A stretch of 64,000 nt of DNA from Haemophilus haemolyticus (lineage in GTDB: Bacteria > Pseudomonadota > Gammaproteobacteria > Enterobacterales > Pasteurellaceae), in assembly GCF_003352385.1 (NCBI RefSeq), contig NZ_CP031243.1:1094501-1158500 (forward strand), read 5' to 3'. Every line of letters starts with the position of its first letter. The stretch's first letter is position 1. Under the pieces are notes generated by a model that saw nothing but the letters and a program-made list of their open reading frames with translations, did no database searches and was not told the DNA's origin. Made by a program: the position numbers and the translations under genes. Positions 12,389-21,147 of this stretch are shown here, one piece after another.

Positions 12389-13741
12389 TTATTCAAATAA
12401 AGATTTGTGTAATGAATGAACGACTTCGTCAGCATGTTCACTTTGCACTAGCATACAAATATTATTAGTACTTGCGCCATAACTAATCATACGCACGTTG
12501 TAAGATTGAAGCGTATCAAAAATACGTTTTGCTACACCGGAAGCAATATGTAAGTCATTGCCGATTAATGCAACTAATGACAATCCAGTATCGACTTTTA
12601 CTGCACAATATTGACGAAGCTCATCTAATAATTCAGTTGAAAGTAATTCCGCTCCTGAAGATGCGGAGCCAGTTTTATCTAAGGTTAGTGCAACGCTGAC
12701 TTCGGATGTGGTGATTGTATCCACTGAAATTTTGTGTTTAGCCAAAATGTTAAATACATTCGCTAAGAAACCTTGTGCATGCAGCATACTTAAGCTTGAA
12801 AGAGTGAGTAAAGTTTGATCTCGGCGTAATGCGATAGCACGGAAAGTTGGACGAGGTTGAGGATCGCGAGTGACCCAAGTTCCGCCCGCTTCAGGTGCTT
12901 TGCTTGAACCCACATAAACAGGGATATTGCTGCGTACGGCAGGGAGTAATGTGGCTGGGTGTAGCACTTTTGCGCCAAAGGTTGCCATTTCCGCTGCTTC
13001 AGCAAAGCTCATTGTGTCGATGCGTTGTGCAGCAGGAACAATGCGTGGATCCGTTGTGTAAATACCCGCAACGTCAGTCCAAATTAAAACGTCTTTTGCA
13101 TTTAATACTTCGGCTAACAAAGCAGCAGAGTAGTCGCTACCACCTCGGCCTAATGTGGTTGTTTTACCGCTTGGTTCACGTCCGATAAAACCTTGGGTAA
13201 TGACTAATTCACCGCGGTCTATTAATGGTTTTAAAATTCTATCACTGTTTGATTGAGTTTGTTCATCATTCGGTGCGGCTTTACCAAAATGGTTATTGGT
13301 TGCAACAATTGTACGTACATCAACCCAAGTACCCGATGCGTTTTGTTCACGTAAAATCTCAATAAAGATTTGAGTAGACATCATTTCACCGTGGCTGATG
13401 AGTTCATCAGTTAATGCGGGAGAGGTTGCAAGACTGGCCGCTTCAGAAAGTGCGGTAATATTTTCAAGATATTTTTCAATAATCGGACGAACACGGCTGT
13501 CGTCTTTTAATTCATTTAAAATATTTTCTTGAATTTGACGGATTTCACCAATTAATTTTTCACGTTCTGTCGCTTCTACACCATTTGCTAACGCGACTAA
13601 TAAATTCGTTACCCCAGCTGATGCAGAAAGCACGACTACGCGTGTATTTGGATCAGCGATGACAATTTTTGCACAAGCTGTCATTGCTGCATGATTGGCT
13701 ACAGATGTTCCGCCAAATTTGGCGACTGAGAGATGGGACAT
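12389..13741 (-). CDS. lysC: Aspartokinase III, lysine-sensitive type
   Basis: Phosphorylates aspartate at the head of the lysine, threonine and methionine pathway. The 450-residue monofunctional layout matches LysC: an amino-acid-kinase domain beginning SVAKFGGTSVAN (KFGGTS motif, residues 8-13), TTLGRGGSDYSAALLAE near 200, and a C-terminal pair of ACT domains (about 305-450) that bind lysine. No homoserine dehydrogenase domain is present. Unlike the lysine transporter gene at 43.3 kb, the 300-base leader shows no lysine-riboswitch motifs, so control is presumably allosteric or by another route. Confidence 0.95.
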   Translation of the reverse strand: MSHLSVAKFGGTSVANHAAMTACAKIVIADPNTRVVVLSASAGVTNLLVALANGVEATEREKLIGEIRQIQENILNELKDDSRVRPIIEKYLENITALSEAASLATSPALTDELISHGEMMSTQIFIEILREQNASGTWVDVRTIVATNNHFGKAAPNDEQTQSNSDRILKPLIDRGELVITQGFIGREPSGKTTTLGRGGSDYSAALLAEVLNAKDVLIWTDVAGIYTTDPRIVPAAQRIDTMSFAEAAEMATFGAKVLHPATLLPAVRSNIPVYVGSSKAPEAGGTWVTRDPQPRPTFRAIALRRDQTLLTLSSLSMLHAQGFLANVFNILAKHKISVDTITTSEVSVALTLDKTGSASSGAELLSTELLDELRQYCAVKVDTGLSLVALIGNDLHIASGVAKRIFDTLQSYNVRMISYGASTNNICMLVQSEHADEVVHSLHKSLFE

Positions 13742-13974
13742 AAGATACTCCTTGATGTTGTGTTTTTAGAATAATGAACATTAGAAATAACGATTTAGGC
13801 ATTTTTTGTCAAATAAATTTTAATTAAAAATAAATAGATGAGTGAGTAAAAGAGAAATTGCGATTAAAGTGCTAAAAAAGCTAATATGATATTGTAGAAA
13901 TGTATAAAAAATAATTGATGTGTTTTATTAATAATCAAATGAAAGGGAAAATCTAAATATTTTAAAAAAAGTAT

Positions 13975-14003
13975 TTGACGAGTATCGTCAAAATCAGCAT
14001 AAT
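13975..14003 (+). promoter_or_regulatory. Promoter of tRNA cluster
   Basis: TTGACG, a 17-base spacer and CATAAT, followed by the GC-rich discriminator ACGCCCCGC, typical of stringently controlled stable-RNA promoters. It lies about 35 bases before tRNA-Met. The rest of the 13742-14044 gap is AT-rich and shows nothing else I can support. Confidence 0.7.
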
Positions 14004-14044
14004 ACGCCCCGCAAAGCCGATATGGTTAGGCAAATTAAGGTAAT

Positions 14045-14121
14045 GGCTACATAGCTCAGTTGGTTAGAGCACAACACTCATAATGTTGGGGTCGCAAGTT
14101 CGAATCTCGCTGTAGCCACCA
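14045..14121 (+). tRNA. tRNA-Met(CAT), elongator
   Basis: A 77-base cloverleaf from GGCTACATAGCTCAG to GTAGCCACCA. The anticodon loop CTCATAA reads CAT. The acceptor stem GGCTACA/TGTAGCC is fully paired, as expected for elongator rather than initiator tRNA, and it resembles E. coli metT. CCA is encoded. Confidence 0.95.
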
Positions 14122-14126
14122 AATTT

Positions 14127-14211
14127 GCGGGACTGGCGAAATTGGTAGACGCACCAGATTTAGGTTCTGGCGCCGAGAGGTGTGTGGGTTCAAGTCCCTC
14201 GTCCCGCACCA
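14127..14211 (+). tRNA. tRNA-Leu(TAG)
   Basis: An 85-base class II tRNA with a long variable arm (GCGCCGAGAGGTGT region), acceptor GCGGGAC/GTCCCGC, anticodon TAG in ATTTAGGTT, and encoded CCA. It begins five bases after tRNA-Met, in the same transcript. Confidence 0.95.
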
Positions 14212-14239
14212 TTTATCGCTTTGTAAGTCAAATAGTAGT

Positions 14240-14314
14240 TGGGGTATCGCCAAGCGGTAAGGCACCGGGTTTTGATCTCGGCATCCCTAGGTTCGAATCC
14301 TAGTACCCCAGCCA
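14240..14314 (+). tRNA. tRNA-Gln(TTG), copy 1
   Basis: A 75-base tRNA starting TGGGGTATCGCCAAGCGG and ending GTACCCCAGCCA, with anticodon TTG in loop TTTTGAT. The T1-A72 start is typical of tRNA-Gln. Confidence 0.95.
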
Positions 14315-14360
14315 TACTATCAAATAAATCTTCTTTATATCTAATCAAAGATTTCTCTGT

Positions 14361-14435
14361 TGGGGTATCGCCAAGCGGTAAGGCACCGGGTTTTGATCTC
14401 GGCATCCCTAGGTTCGAATCCTAGTACCCCAGCCA
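14361..14435 (+). tRNA. tRNA-Gln(TTG), copy 2
   Basis: Identical over all 75 bases to the copy at 14240, with an unrelated 46-base spacer between them. A tandem duplication that raises gene dosage for glutamine. Confidence 0.95.
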
Positions 14436-14478
14436 TATTTTTTAAATTCTCATAGTTCTAACAAAAGCTAGTTTTTTT

Positions 14479-14499
14479 ACCTTATTTAAGGTTGTTTTT
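14479..14499 (+). terminator. Weak terminator after tRNA cluster
   Basis: ACCTT ATTT AAGGT is a short hairpin followed by TGTTTTT. It immediately precedes and partly overlaps the competence regulatory site, so it insulates the next gene from tRNA transcription at best weakly. Confidence 0.35.
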
Positions 14500-14517
14500 G
14501 CGATCCAGATCCCAAAC
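14495..14517 (+). promoter_or_regulatory. CRP-S (Sxy-dependent) competence site
   Basis: TTTTTGCGATCCAGATCCCA closely matches the Haemophilus competence regulatory element TTTTGCGATCNNGATCGCAAA; the core is TGCGA-N6-TCCCA with one departure in the right half. C rather than T at the third half-site position makes it the CRP-S class needing Sxy. It lies about 85 bases before the DUF2726 gene, with TATAAA/TAATAT -10 candidates at 14532-14544, consistent with class II activation. Confidence 0.8.
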
Positions 14518-14588
14518 ACGCTTATTTGTAATATAAAGTAATATTCTATTAATGCTATCTTGTTTTCCTGTTCATTTAGGAGAGCAAT

Positions 14589-15161
14589 ATGGAATTTTCT
14601 TTACAATACATCATTATTTTCATTTTTGTTATTTTATTTATAATTGGCTTATTTTCATCTAAATCGGGATCAACTCGTCGTAATGCAAAGAAGAATCGTC
14701 TTTATCTTTCGACAGAAAACAAAATTAATATTGTGAATAAAAATGATCATCTTGATGTCGTTATATTGAGTAAGTATAAAAGAAAAGCCTTGATGAATAA
14801 GAGTGAATATCAACTTTTTCTTCGTTTAGAAAAGTTGTTATCTAAAGGTTATCAAGAGTTTCGTTTATTTACTCAGGTTTCAATGGGAGAGTTTTTAGAA
14901 TCAATAGATAAAGAGGCTTATTTTGCGATAAATAGTAAGCGTGTAGATTTTTTGATTGTAGATAAGAAAGGCTATGCCGTAATAGTAATTGAATATCAAG
15001 GGCAGGGACATTATCAGGATAATGCGGCGAAGCGTGATGCAGTGAAACGGGAGGCTTGTCGAAAGGCTGGGGTGATTTTTTTAGAATTTCAGCCAAACTA
15101 TGGAAAAGCAGAATTAGAATTTGTTGTTGAAAATTTAAAACGTTATTTGATAAAAAATTAA
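14589..15161 (+). CDS. DUF2726 protein, competence-regulon member
   Basis: A 190-residue protein with one N-terminal membrane helix (residues 7-23), a basic linker, and a DUF2726 domain from about residue 63. RVDFLIVDKKGYAVIVIEYQ has the D...E.Q spacing of PD-(D/E)XK-like nuclease folds (D near 122, E near 136), followed by GQGHY and KRDAVKREACRKAGV. Activity is unproven. I recall the H. influenzae homologue HI1631 as part of the Sxy/CRP-S competence regulon, and the site upstream agrees. A membrane-tethered nuclease-like protein acting during DNA uptake is a plausible inference, not an established role. Confidence 0.82.
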   Translation: MEFSLQYIIIFIFVILFIIGLFSSKSGSTRRNAKKNRLYLSTENKINIVNKNDHLDVVILSKYKRKALMNKSEYQLFLRLEKLLSKGYQEFRLFTQVSMGEFLESIDKEAYFAINSKRVDFLIVDKKGYAVIVIEYQGQGHYQDNAAKRDAVKREACRKAGVIFLEFQPNYGKAELEFVVENLKRYLIKN

Positions 15162-15202
15162 AGTTTAGGTATTTATTGAGAAATAATTAAAATACTTAGA
15201 AC

Positions 15203-15234
15203 AAAAAAGCTAAGATTGATATCTTAGCTTTTTT
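15203..15234. terminator. Bidirectional terminator between DUF2726 gene and rplY
   Basis: AAAAAAGCTAAGAT and ATCTTAGCTTTTTT form a 14-bp stem with a TGAT loop. A tracts and T tracts flank both sides, and the two genes converge here. Confidence 0.88.
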
Positions 15235-15254
15235 ACTTTGTTCAAACTTGTGAA

Positions 15255-15542
15255 TTACGCGCGCTTGAAGTCAATGTGAACCAATTTTGGTTTGAATGGG
15301 TGACGTTGCATTGCTTGTACTTTAACTGCAACTTCTTTGCCACCGATCACTAAAGTGATCACTTCAGAATAGAAAGATTCATGTGCTTGCGCGTTGTTTA
15401 ATTCATCGTGGTTTAAGATGATTGAAACTGGCTCTTCGCTGCCACCATAAACGATTGCAGGGATTTGGCCATTGTGACGCAGGCGGCGGCTCGCACCCTT
15501 ACCTTGCGCTGTACGAACTTCAGCGTTAAATTTAAATGCCAT
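15255..15542 (-). CDS. rplY: 50S ribosomal protein L25
   Basis: A 95-residue single-domain L25 that binds 5S rRNA in the large subunit; the longer CTC-type C-terminal domain is absent, as in enterobacteria. [25 protein letters not shown] is the standard N-terminus, and it ends with [10 protein letters not shown]. Monocistronic, with its own upstream spacer of 226 bases before the divergent dedA gene and a strong terminator behind it. Confidence 0.97.
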   Translation of the reverse strand: MAFKFNAEVRTAQGKGASRRLRHNGQIPAIVYGGSEEPVSIILNHDELNNAQAHESFYSEVITLVIGGKEVAVKVQAMQRHPFKPKLVHIDFKRA

Positions 15543-15768
15543 TTTAATGTTCTCTTTAAATTAATGTTAAAAGAAAGAAAATTGCAGGCGACCCAGCAAT
15601 TTTCCAAATATTGTTCTCAAAGAATAAGCACTGAGCCACGCTTTGAGACGGCGAATTATAGAATATCCCTCCTTTCAAAGCAAACTTTTTCTAGGTTTTT
15701 TACCCTGAAAAGATTAGAATGCTTAGCAGTTTTTACGATATTCATTAAAAAATAAAAGTAGGAAGATT

Positions 15769-16365
15769 ATGGAATTTCTGATTGGATTTTTTACTGAGTA
15801 CGGCTATTGGGCTGTTCTTTTTGTTTTAATTATTTGTGGATTTGGTGTGCCGATTCCTGAGGACATTACGTTAGTTTCTGGCGGTGTCATTGCTGGGCTT
15901 TATCCAGAAAGCGTGAATTCACATTTGATGTTGCTCGTCAGTATGATTGGTGTACTTGCGGGCGATTCTAGCATGTATTGGCTTGGTCGTATTTATGGCA
16001 CAAAAATTTTACGTTTCCGCCCAATGCGTAAAATCGTGACATTACAACGTTTAAGAATGGTGCGTGAAAAATTCAGCCAATATGGCAACCGAGTGTTATT
16101 TGTCGCACGTTTTTTACCCGGTTTGCGTGCCCCAATTTATATGGTTTCTGGCATTACTCGCCGTGTCAGTTACACACGTTTTGTCTTAATTGATTTCTGT
16201 GCTGCTATTATTTCTGTGCCAATTTGGGTTTATTTAGGCGAACTTGGTGCAAAAAATTTAGACTGGTTACATGCTCAAATCCAAAAAGGTCAAATAGTGA
16301 TTTATGTGCTTATCGCTTTACTTGCCCTATTCCTTTTCTGGAAATGGAAAAAATCGAAAAAATAA
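15769..16365 (+). CDS. DedA-family membrane protein
   Basis: A 198-residue inner-membrane protein of the DedA/SNARE-associated (VTT) family, which includes lipid scramblases and undecaprenyl-phosphate recyclers. Signatures are GFGVPIPEDITL (residues 25-36, the re-entrant loop with its acidic residues), GDSSMYWLGR (65-74) and FLPGLRAPIYMVSG (about 115-128). Four or five membrane segments are visible, with a lysine-rich C-terminus. It is divergent from rplY and convergent with ribE. The exact transported lipid cannot be read from sequence. Confidence 0.9.
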   Translation: MEFLIGFFTEYGYWAVLFVLIICGFGVPIPEDITLVSGGVIAGLYPESVNSHLMLLVSMIGVLAGDSSMYWLGRIYGTKILRFRPMRKIVTLQRLRMVREKFSQYGNRVLFVARFLPGLRAPIYMVSGITRRVSYTRFVLIDFCAAIISVPIWVYLGELGAKNLDWLHAQIQKGQIVIYVLIALLALFLFWKWKKSKK

Positions 16366-16380
16366 ACGAAGTCATCAACC

Positions 16381-16425
16381 AAAAGAGCGGTTAAAAAATT
16401 CTGTGTTTTTTTAACCGCTCTTTTT
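16381..16425. terminator. Bidirectional terminator between dedA and ribE
   Basis: AAAAGAGCGGTTAAAAAA pairs with TTTTTTAACCGCTCTTTT, followed by T residues. It serves two convergent genes. It is not an uptake signal: the core is GAGCGGT rather than GTGCGGT. Confidence 0.85.
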
Positions 16426-16436
16426 ATTTCAATAGA

Positions 16437-17051
16437 CTACAAATTTCTCGCTTTTAAATAATTTTCTACTGTATCTACTATGGCTTGTGTTTGTGGATCG
16501 ATTTCAATATTCACGATATCACCCACTTTACGTTGCCCCATTAAGGTTCGTTGCAAAGTTTCAGGAATTAAATTCACACAGAATTGTGAACCTTTTACTT
16601 TACCAATAGTGAGGCTAATACCATCTACGGCAACAAATCCTTTCGCTAAAATGTATTTCATTACATCTGTGCTTGGCAGTTCAAACCAAATTTGTCGGTT
16701 GTTTTCACTGGCAATAATGTCTGAAATGGTTGCGGTGCAATACACATGACCAGATAACAAATGCCCGCCGATTTCGGTTCCCATTTGCATGGCTCGTTCG
16801 ATATTCACATGATCGCCTACTTTCAACAAGCCTAGATTCGTAATTCTTAAGGTTTCTTGCATGAGGTCAAAGCTAACGAGATCGTCGTTAATTTCAGTCA
16901 CGGTTAAACATACACCGTTATTTGCCACCGATGCGCCAATTTCTAAGTCTTTACGCATTTCAGGTGGTAATTTTACCACTTGTGTTCTAAAATTAGCCTT
17001 TTCTGTAATTGAATGAATAGGTGCAGTGCCTTGTACAATTCCAGTAAACAT
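16437..17051 (-). CDS. ribE: Riboflavin synthase, alpha chain
   Basis: Dismutates two 6,7-dimethyl-8-ribityllumazine molecules to riboflavin. The 204 residues comprise two lumazine-binding barrels: MFTGIVQG at the start of the first, and GHLLSGHV at about residues 97-104 at the start of the second. The internal repeat of NGVCLTV and DGISLTI confirms the duplication. Divergent from norM with only 42 bases between them, so the two promoters must overlap. No FMN riboswitch could fit in this spacer. Confidence 0.96.
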   Translation of the reverse strand: MFTGIVQGTAPIHSITEKANFRTQVVKLPPEMRKDLEIGASVANNGVCLTVTEINDDLVSFDLMQETLRITNLGLLKVGDHVNIERAMQMGTEIGGHLLSGHVYCTATISDIIASENNRQIWFELPSTDVMKYILAKGFVAVDGISLTIGKVKGSQFCVNLIPETLQRTLMGQRKVGDIVNIEIDPQTQAIVDTVENYLKARNL

Positions 17052-17093
17052 ATTTTCTCCTTTTCTAAAAATTTTTCTTAGTATATCAAATTT

Positions 17094-18488
17094 ATGAATT
17101 TTCGTCTTTTATCCCAATATCACGCTGATATTAAAAAATTAATTAAAATTTCTTTACCCATTTTGTTAGCGCAAATTGCACAAAACTCAATGGGATTAGC
17201 GGATACCATTATGGCTGGTCGCGTGAGTTCTACTGATATGGCTGCCATTTCTGTTGGCGCATCTATTTGGATGCCATTGGTGCTTTTCGGTCAAGGCTTA
17301 TTATTAGCGCTGCCTCCGACCATTTCTTATTTAAACGGTTCAGGCCAACGCCATCGCATTGCCCATCAAGTTCGCCAAGGAATTTGGCTTGTGTTAGGCG
17401 TGAGTATTCCTTTAGGTTTGCTGATTTATTTCTGTGAAATTCCGCTGCAATATATGCAAATGGAAAGCAAAATGTCAGATTTAGCACGCGATTATTTACA
17501 TGCGATGTTGTGGGGATTGCCTGCTTATTTGATGCTGATTAATTTTCGTTGTTTAAATGATGGGATTGCCAAAACCAAGCCAGCAATGGTCATTACCTTC
17601 TTAGGTTTAATGCTGAATATTCCGCTTAATTACATTTTTATTTATGGAAAATTTGGTATGCCTGCTTTTGGTGCGGTGGGCTGTGGTATTGCGACAGCCA
17701 TTGTAAACTGGGCAATGTGCTTAATGATGATGTTCTATTCCTACACGAATGCTCAAGAACGTTCGCTAAAAGTATTTAGCCAATTAATTGAAATGCCGAA
17801 TCCCAAAACGCTTAAAAAACTACTGCGTTTAGGCTTGCCCATTGCTATTGCACTTTGTTGTGAAGTGGCGTTATTTGCCCTCACTTCATTAATGCTTTCT
17901 CCGCTAGGCTCAACCGTTGTGGCGAGCCATCAAATTACGTTGAATACCAGCTCTTTCATTTTTATGTTCCCCCTATCAATTGGTATGGCAACGACAATTT
18001 TAGTTGGACAAGCATTGGGCTCTGGTTCACCACAAAATGCGAAAAAAATGGGCTATGCCGCATTATTATTAGGGCTAACGGTGACAATTATTACCGCATT
18101 AATTACGATTTTCTTCCGTTATGAAATTGCCTCTATTTTCGTAACCGATGAAATTGTCATCGCCATGGCGGCAAATTTATTATTATTTGCCGCACTTTAT
18201 CAATTTTCAGATACCATCCAAATGGTGGTTGGAGGCATTTTACGAGGCTATAAAGATACCAAAGTCATTTTATACATTACCCTTTTCTCTTATTGGGTAA
18301 TTGGGGTGCCACTGGGTTATACGCTCGGTCGTACAGATTGGCTTGTGCCACACATTGATGCGAAAGGTTTCTGGATTGCCTTTGTGGTCTCACTCACTTT
18401 TGCAGCGATTTTACTTTCTTTGAGAATGAAAAAAATGCAAGCCATGAGCGATAACGCCATTTTACAACGTTTAGAAAAACTTAAATAA
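17094..18488 (+). CDS. norM: MATE-family multidrug efflux protein NorM
   Basis: A cation-coupled drug and dye exporter in the inner membrane. The 464 residues with about 12 hydrophobic segments fit the MATE family. The opening [32 protein letters not shown] stretch (residues 18-46) and its echo in the second half ([16 protein letters not shown] near 246) reflect the two pseudo-symmetric bundles. sfsA follows nine bases after its stop, so the two are probably cotranscribed. Confidence 0.93.
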   Translation: MNFRLLSQYHADIKKLIKISLPILLAQIAQNSMGLADTIMAGRVSSTDMAAISVGASIWMPLVLFGQGLLLALPPTISYLNGSGQRHRIAHQVRQGIWLVLGVSIPLGLLIYFCEIPLQYMQMESKMSDLARDYLHAMLWGLPAYLMLINFRCLNDGIAKTKPAMVITFLGLMLNIPLNYIFIYGKFGMPAFGAVGCGIATAIVNWAMCLMMMFYSYTNAQERSLKVFSQLIEMPNPKTLKKLLRLGLPIAIALCCEVALFALTSLMLSPLGSTVVASHQITLNTSSFIFMFPLSIGMATTILVGQALGSGSPQNAKKMGYAALLLGLTVTIITALITIFFRYEIASIFVTDEIVIAMAANLLLFAALYQFSDTIQMVVGGILRGYKDTKVILYITLFSYWVIGVPLGYTLGRTDWLVPHIDAKGFWIAFVVSLTFAAILLSLRMKKMQAMSDNAILQRLEKLK

Positions 18489-18496
18489 GGAACTTT

Positions 18497-19213
18497 ATGC
18501 AACTTCCAGTTTTACAATCGGCGACATTAATTCGTCGTTACAAACGCTTTCTTGCGGATATTGAACTGCCAACCGGTGACGTGATGACAATCCATTGTGC
18601 TAATACAGGCGCGATGACTGGGTGCGGTGAAAAAGGCGACACAATTTGGTATTCACATTCCGATAGCCAAACCCGTAAATATCCTCATTCTTGGGAACTC
18701 ACTCAACTTGAAAACGGGCAACTTTGCTGTATCAATACGCATCGTTCTAATCAGCTTGTCTTTGAAGCACTGCAAAAGAAGCAAATCAAGGAATTGGCAA
18801 TGTATAACGAAATTTATCCTGAAGTGAAATACGGCGAAGAAAATAGCCGAATTGACTTCCTATTAAAAGGTGAAGGCTTACCCGATTGTTATGTGGAAGT
18901 GAAATCCATCACCTTAGTGAAAGGAAATTTAGGAATGTTTCCCGATGCGGTTACTACGCGTGGGCAAAAACATGTCCGTGAATTACTAGCAATGAAAAAA
19001 CAAGGTCATCGTGCAGTAGTATTATTTGCTGGGTTACATAATGGTTTTGATCGTTTCAAGATCGCAGAATATATCGATCCCGAATACGATCGCTTATTAA
19101 AAGAAGCAATGGAACAAGGTGTTGAAGCCTATGCTTATGCGGGACAATTTGAAATTTCTAATGGAATTCCTACCGCACTTTCCTTAACAGAATCGGTGCC
19201 TTATATAAAATAA
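18497..19213 (+). CDS. sfsA: SfsA family protein
   Basis: A 238-residue full-length SfsA. The family has an N-terminal OB-like fold and a PD-(D/E)XK nuclease-like C-terminal domain; E. coli SfsA was named for stimulating maltose genes, but its molecular role is unsettled. [15 protein letters not shown] (about residues 34-48) and [20 protein letters not shown] (119-138, with D and E-x-K) are the family signatures. It overlaps no neighbour and shares a short spacer with norM. Confidence 0.94.
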   Translation: MQLPVLQSATLIRRYKRFLADIELPTGDVMTIHCANTGAMTGCGEKGDTIWYSHSDSQTRKYPHSWELTQLENGQLCCINTHRSNQLVFEALQKKQIKELAMYNEIYPEVKYGEENSRIDFLLKGEGLPDCYVEVKSITLVKGNLGMFPDAVTTRGQKHVRELLAMKKQGHRAVVLFAGLHNGFDRFKIAEYIDPEYDRLLKEAMEQGVEAYAYAGQFEISNGIPTALSLTESVPYIK

Positions 19214-19221
19214 TATTTTTT

Positions 19222-19273
19222 TGAGAATTATTTTCATTTAGTTGTTGACAAAGTTATTGATAACAATTATCAT
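19222..19273 (+). promoter_or_regulatory. Fur-box promoter of small RNA
   Basis: TTGACA (19245-19250), a 17-base spacer and TATCAT (19268-19273) form a near-ideal promoter. TGATAACAATTATCA (19258-19272) is a perfect Fur-type inverted repeat overlapping the -10. A second Fur-like site, GAGAATTATTTTCAT, lies at 19223-19237. Iron-loaded Fur bound here should block RNA polymerase. Confidence 0.8.
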
Positions 19274-19279
19274 CTAACC

Positions 19280-19349
19280 ATTCCAACAACAATATTAGAT
19301 AATCACTCCAACATTCCCGCCTATTTCCCCACAAATAGGCGTTTTTTTT
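19280..19349 (+). ncRNA. hrrF: Fur-regulated small RNA, HrrF candidate
   Basis: Between the Fur-box promoter and a terminator (CGCCTATT/AATAGGCG followed by eight T at 19318-19349) lies about 70 bases with no ORF. The body, CCAACAACAATATT... ACTCCAACATTCCC, is unstructured and C/A-rich, as expected for an Hfq-dependent antisense-type RNA with seed regions. A Fur-regulated RNA named HrrF is known in nontypeable H. influenzae; I identify this as its probable counterpart from size and regulation, not from a checked alignment. Confidence 0.7.
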
Positions 19350-19350
19350 A

Positions 19351-19378
19351 TTCACAAATCGCCAAGAATCCCTATAAT
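19351..19378 (+). promoter_or_regulatory. Predicted tyrS promoter
   Basis: TTCACA, 16 bases, TATAAT, located just after the small-RNA terminator and 35 bases before the tyrS ATG. The tyrosyl-tRNA synthetase gene therefore probably has its own start and need not depend on Fur. Confidence 0.5.
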
Positions 19379-19412
19379 AAAACCTTTCAAAAAACATAAT
19401 TAGGAAATAATA

Positions 19413-20600
19413 ATGACTGACATTAATACCGTTCTCGCGGAACTAAAGCGCGGTACTGATGAAATCCTTTCAGAAGCGGATTTAATCGAAAAACTGAAAG
19501 AAAATCGCCCATTAAAAGTAAAATTAGGCGCCGATCCAACCGCACCAGATATTCATTTAGGGCATACCGTTGTATTAAACAAATTACGTCAATTTCAACA
19601 ACTCGGTCATGAAGTCTATTTCTTAATTGGTGATTTCACTGGAATGGTAGGCGATCCATCGGGCAAAAACGCCACGCGTCCTCCACTCAGCCGTGAAGAT
19701 GTATTGCGTAATGCTGAAACCTATAAAGAGCAAATTTATAAAATTCTCGATCCACAAAAAACCAAAATCGTCTTCAACTCTGAATGGTTAAGCAAACTTG
19801 GTACAGAAGGGATGATTCGTCTTGCAAGCAACTACACCGTTGCGCGTATGCTTGAACGTGACGACTTCAAAAAACGCTTTGGCAACAATCAACCCATTGC
19901 CATCCATGAATTTATTTACCCATTACTGCAAGGCTACGATTCTGTTGCATTAGATGCCGATGTGGAACTAGGCGGTACAGACCAAAAATTCAACTTACTT
20001 GTTGGTCGTGAATTACAAAAATCAGCAGGCAAAAAACCACAGGTTGCGATTACACTCCCATTACTCGTTGGCTTAGACGGCGAGAAAAAAATGTCTAAAT
20101 CACTTGGTAACTATATCGGCGTAACGGAAGCACCAAGCGATATGTTCGGTAAAGTGATGTCCATTTCTGATGAACTCATGTGGGATTGGTATAATCTTCT
20201 TTCATTCCGTCCATTAAGCGAAATTGCACAATTAAAATCGGAAGTAGAAAATGGCAAAAATCCACGCGATGTAAAAATCTTACTGGCAAAAGAATTAATT
20301 GCACGTTTCCACAATGAAGATGCGGCAAATGCAGCAGAACAAGAATTTATTAATCGTTTCCAAAAAGGCGCGATGCCTGATGAAATGCCTGAATTTACGT
20401 TTTCTGGCGAAATGGGTTTAGCTACTTTATTAAAAGAAGCGGGACTTGTTCCTTCCACTTCAGAAGCAATTCGCTCTGCTCAACAAGGCGGCGTGAAAAT
20501 CAATGGTGAAAAAGTCGATAACGTAAAAGACAATGCACCGAAAGGTACAAATGTTTACCAAGTGGGTAAACGAAAATTTGCGCGTGTAACGGTTGAATAA
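19413..20600 (+). CDS. tyrS: Tyrosyl-tRNA synthetase
   Basis: Charges tRNA-Tyr. At 395 residues with an HLGH motif ([11 protein letters not shown], near residue 45) and KMSKS (residues about 227-231), it is the TyrZ-like form found in Pasteurellaceae and many other bacteria. The C-terminal S4 RNA-binding domain ([12 protein letters not shown], near 360) is present. AGGAAATAATA precedes the ATG. In H. influenzae Rd the next gene is prs, whereas here an islet of about 4.5 kb intervenes. Confidence 0.97.
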   Translation: MTDINTVLAELKRGTDEILSEADLIEKLKENRPLKVKLGADPTAPDIHLGHTVVLNKLRQFQQLGHEVYFLIGDFTGMVGDPSGKNATRPPLSREDVLRNAETYKEQIYKILDPQKTKIVFNSEWLSKLGTEGMIRLASNYTVARMLERDDFKKRFGNNQPIAIHEFIYPLLQGYDSVALDADVELGGTDQKFNLLVGRELQKSAGKKPQVAITLPLLVGLDGEKKMSKSLGNYIGVTEAPSDMFGKVMSISDELMWDWYNLLSFRPLSEIAQLKSEVENGKNPRDVKILLAKELIARFHNEDAANAAEQEFINRFQKGAMPDEMPEFTFSGEMGLATLLKEAGLVPSTSEAIRSAQQGGVKINGEKVDNVKDNAPKGTNVYQVGKRKFARVTVE

Positions 20601-20628
20601 AGTAGATACAGCTAAATAAAGTAAATAA

Positions 20629-20667
20629 AAAAATACCGCACTTTGGCAATAAAAGTGCGGTATTTTT
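20629..20667 (+). terminator. Uptake-signal dyad terminator after tyrS
   Basis: AAAAATACCGCACTTT and AAAGTGCGGTATTTTT form a 16-bp stem around GGCAATA, with flanking A and T tracts. The right arm is also the start of the direct repeat that bounds the islet. Confidence 0.85.
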
Positions 20668-20770
20668 TATAGAAGTTTTAATTTAGTTAAACATCGCAGA
20701 AATAGATTCTTCGTTGCTAATGCGACGAATAGCTTCAGCTAGCATGGAAGAAAGTGTTAATACACAAACT
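20652..20770. repeat. Left direct repeat of tyrS-prs islet
   Basis: Matches 25184-25302 with a constant offset of 4,532 bases and roughly ten mismatches, without gaps. It begins with the uptake signal AAAGTGCGGT and ends inside prs coding sequence. Identity stops abruptly after ACT at 20770. Confidence 0.9.
20683..20770 (-). pseudogene. Duplicated 3' fragment of prs
   Basis: The minus strand encodes about the last 28 residues of ribose-phosphate pyrophosphokinase ([22 protein letters not shown] and stop), matching the intact gene at 25215. No start or upstream coding is present. Several substitutions show the copy is no longer under selection. It marks the former tyrS-prs junction. Confidence 0.88.
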
Positions 20771-20858
20771 ACCCAGAACATCTTAAAATTCATTAAATAT
20801 CAATATTTTAACTTCTTATCTTTACCTCCCATCTTTAGTGCAAATTTTAAACGGTCGC

Positions 20859-20932
20859 GAGGGAGTATACTCCCTCTTGTTCTCTCTTTACAGAGAGAAC
20901 AAAACACCTTGGAGAAGAAATTTTTTCTCCAA
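20859..20932. repeat. Cluster of three perfect hairpins
   Basis: Three palindromes in a row: GAGGGAGTATACTCCCTC (20859-20876), GTTCTCTC/GAGAGAAC (20879-20900), and TTGGAGAA/TTCTCCAA (20909-20932). No convincing ORF crosses them. A comparable cluster is found at 33261-33375. The purpose is unknown. Confidence 0.6.
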
Positions 20933-21054
20933 AGTGCCTATATCTGGGATACTAAAGTTTATGTATTCATTAGAGGTAGGAAATAGTTGGTCGTAAGCCA
21001 CAAAATATATTGTAGCTTGTGAAGTTTATTTTTAACTTAGAGGAGGATATTCTC

Positions 21055-21147
21055 ATGAATAAACAATATACGTGTAGATACTTATTGGCAAAAGTGATAC
21101 GGAGTAACGCTTATGAAAAGAAAAGCAAAAAATCGTTCTACACGTAA
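21055..21147 (+). CDS. 30-residue ORF with strong ribosome site
   Basis: MNKQYTCRYLLAKVIRSNAY... is preceded by AGAGGAGGATATTCTC, one of the best Shine-Dalgarno sequences in the window. The product is basic (ends KKSKKSFYT) and not recognised. Its 3' end overlaps the start of the next ORF in another frame, so it may be a leader peptide coupling translation of that ORF. Coding status is uncertain. Confidence 0.3.
   Translation: MNKQYTCRYLLAKVIRSNAYEKKSKKSFYT

Noticed and set aside
13742..14044. Lysine riboswitch in the lysC leader
   Set aside because: None of the L-box landmarks seen at 43.1 kb is present; the region is plain AT-rich DNA and a tRNA promoter.
14056..14424. ORFs spanning the tRNA cluster on both strands
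   Set aside because: They are translations of tRNA genes and have no coding support.
20714..20986. 90-residue plus-strand ORF starting MLMRRIASASMEE
   Set aside because: It begins inside the reversed prs fragment and passes through the three hairpins; no ribosome site.
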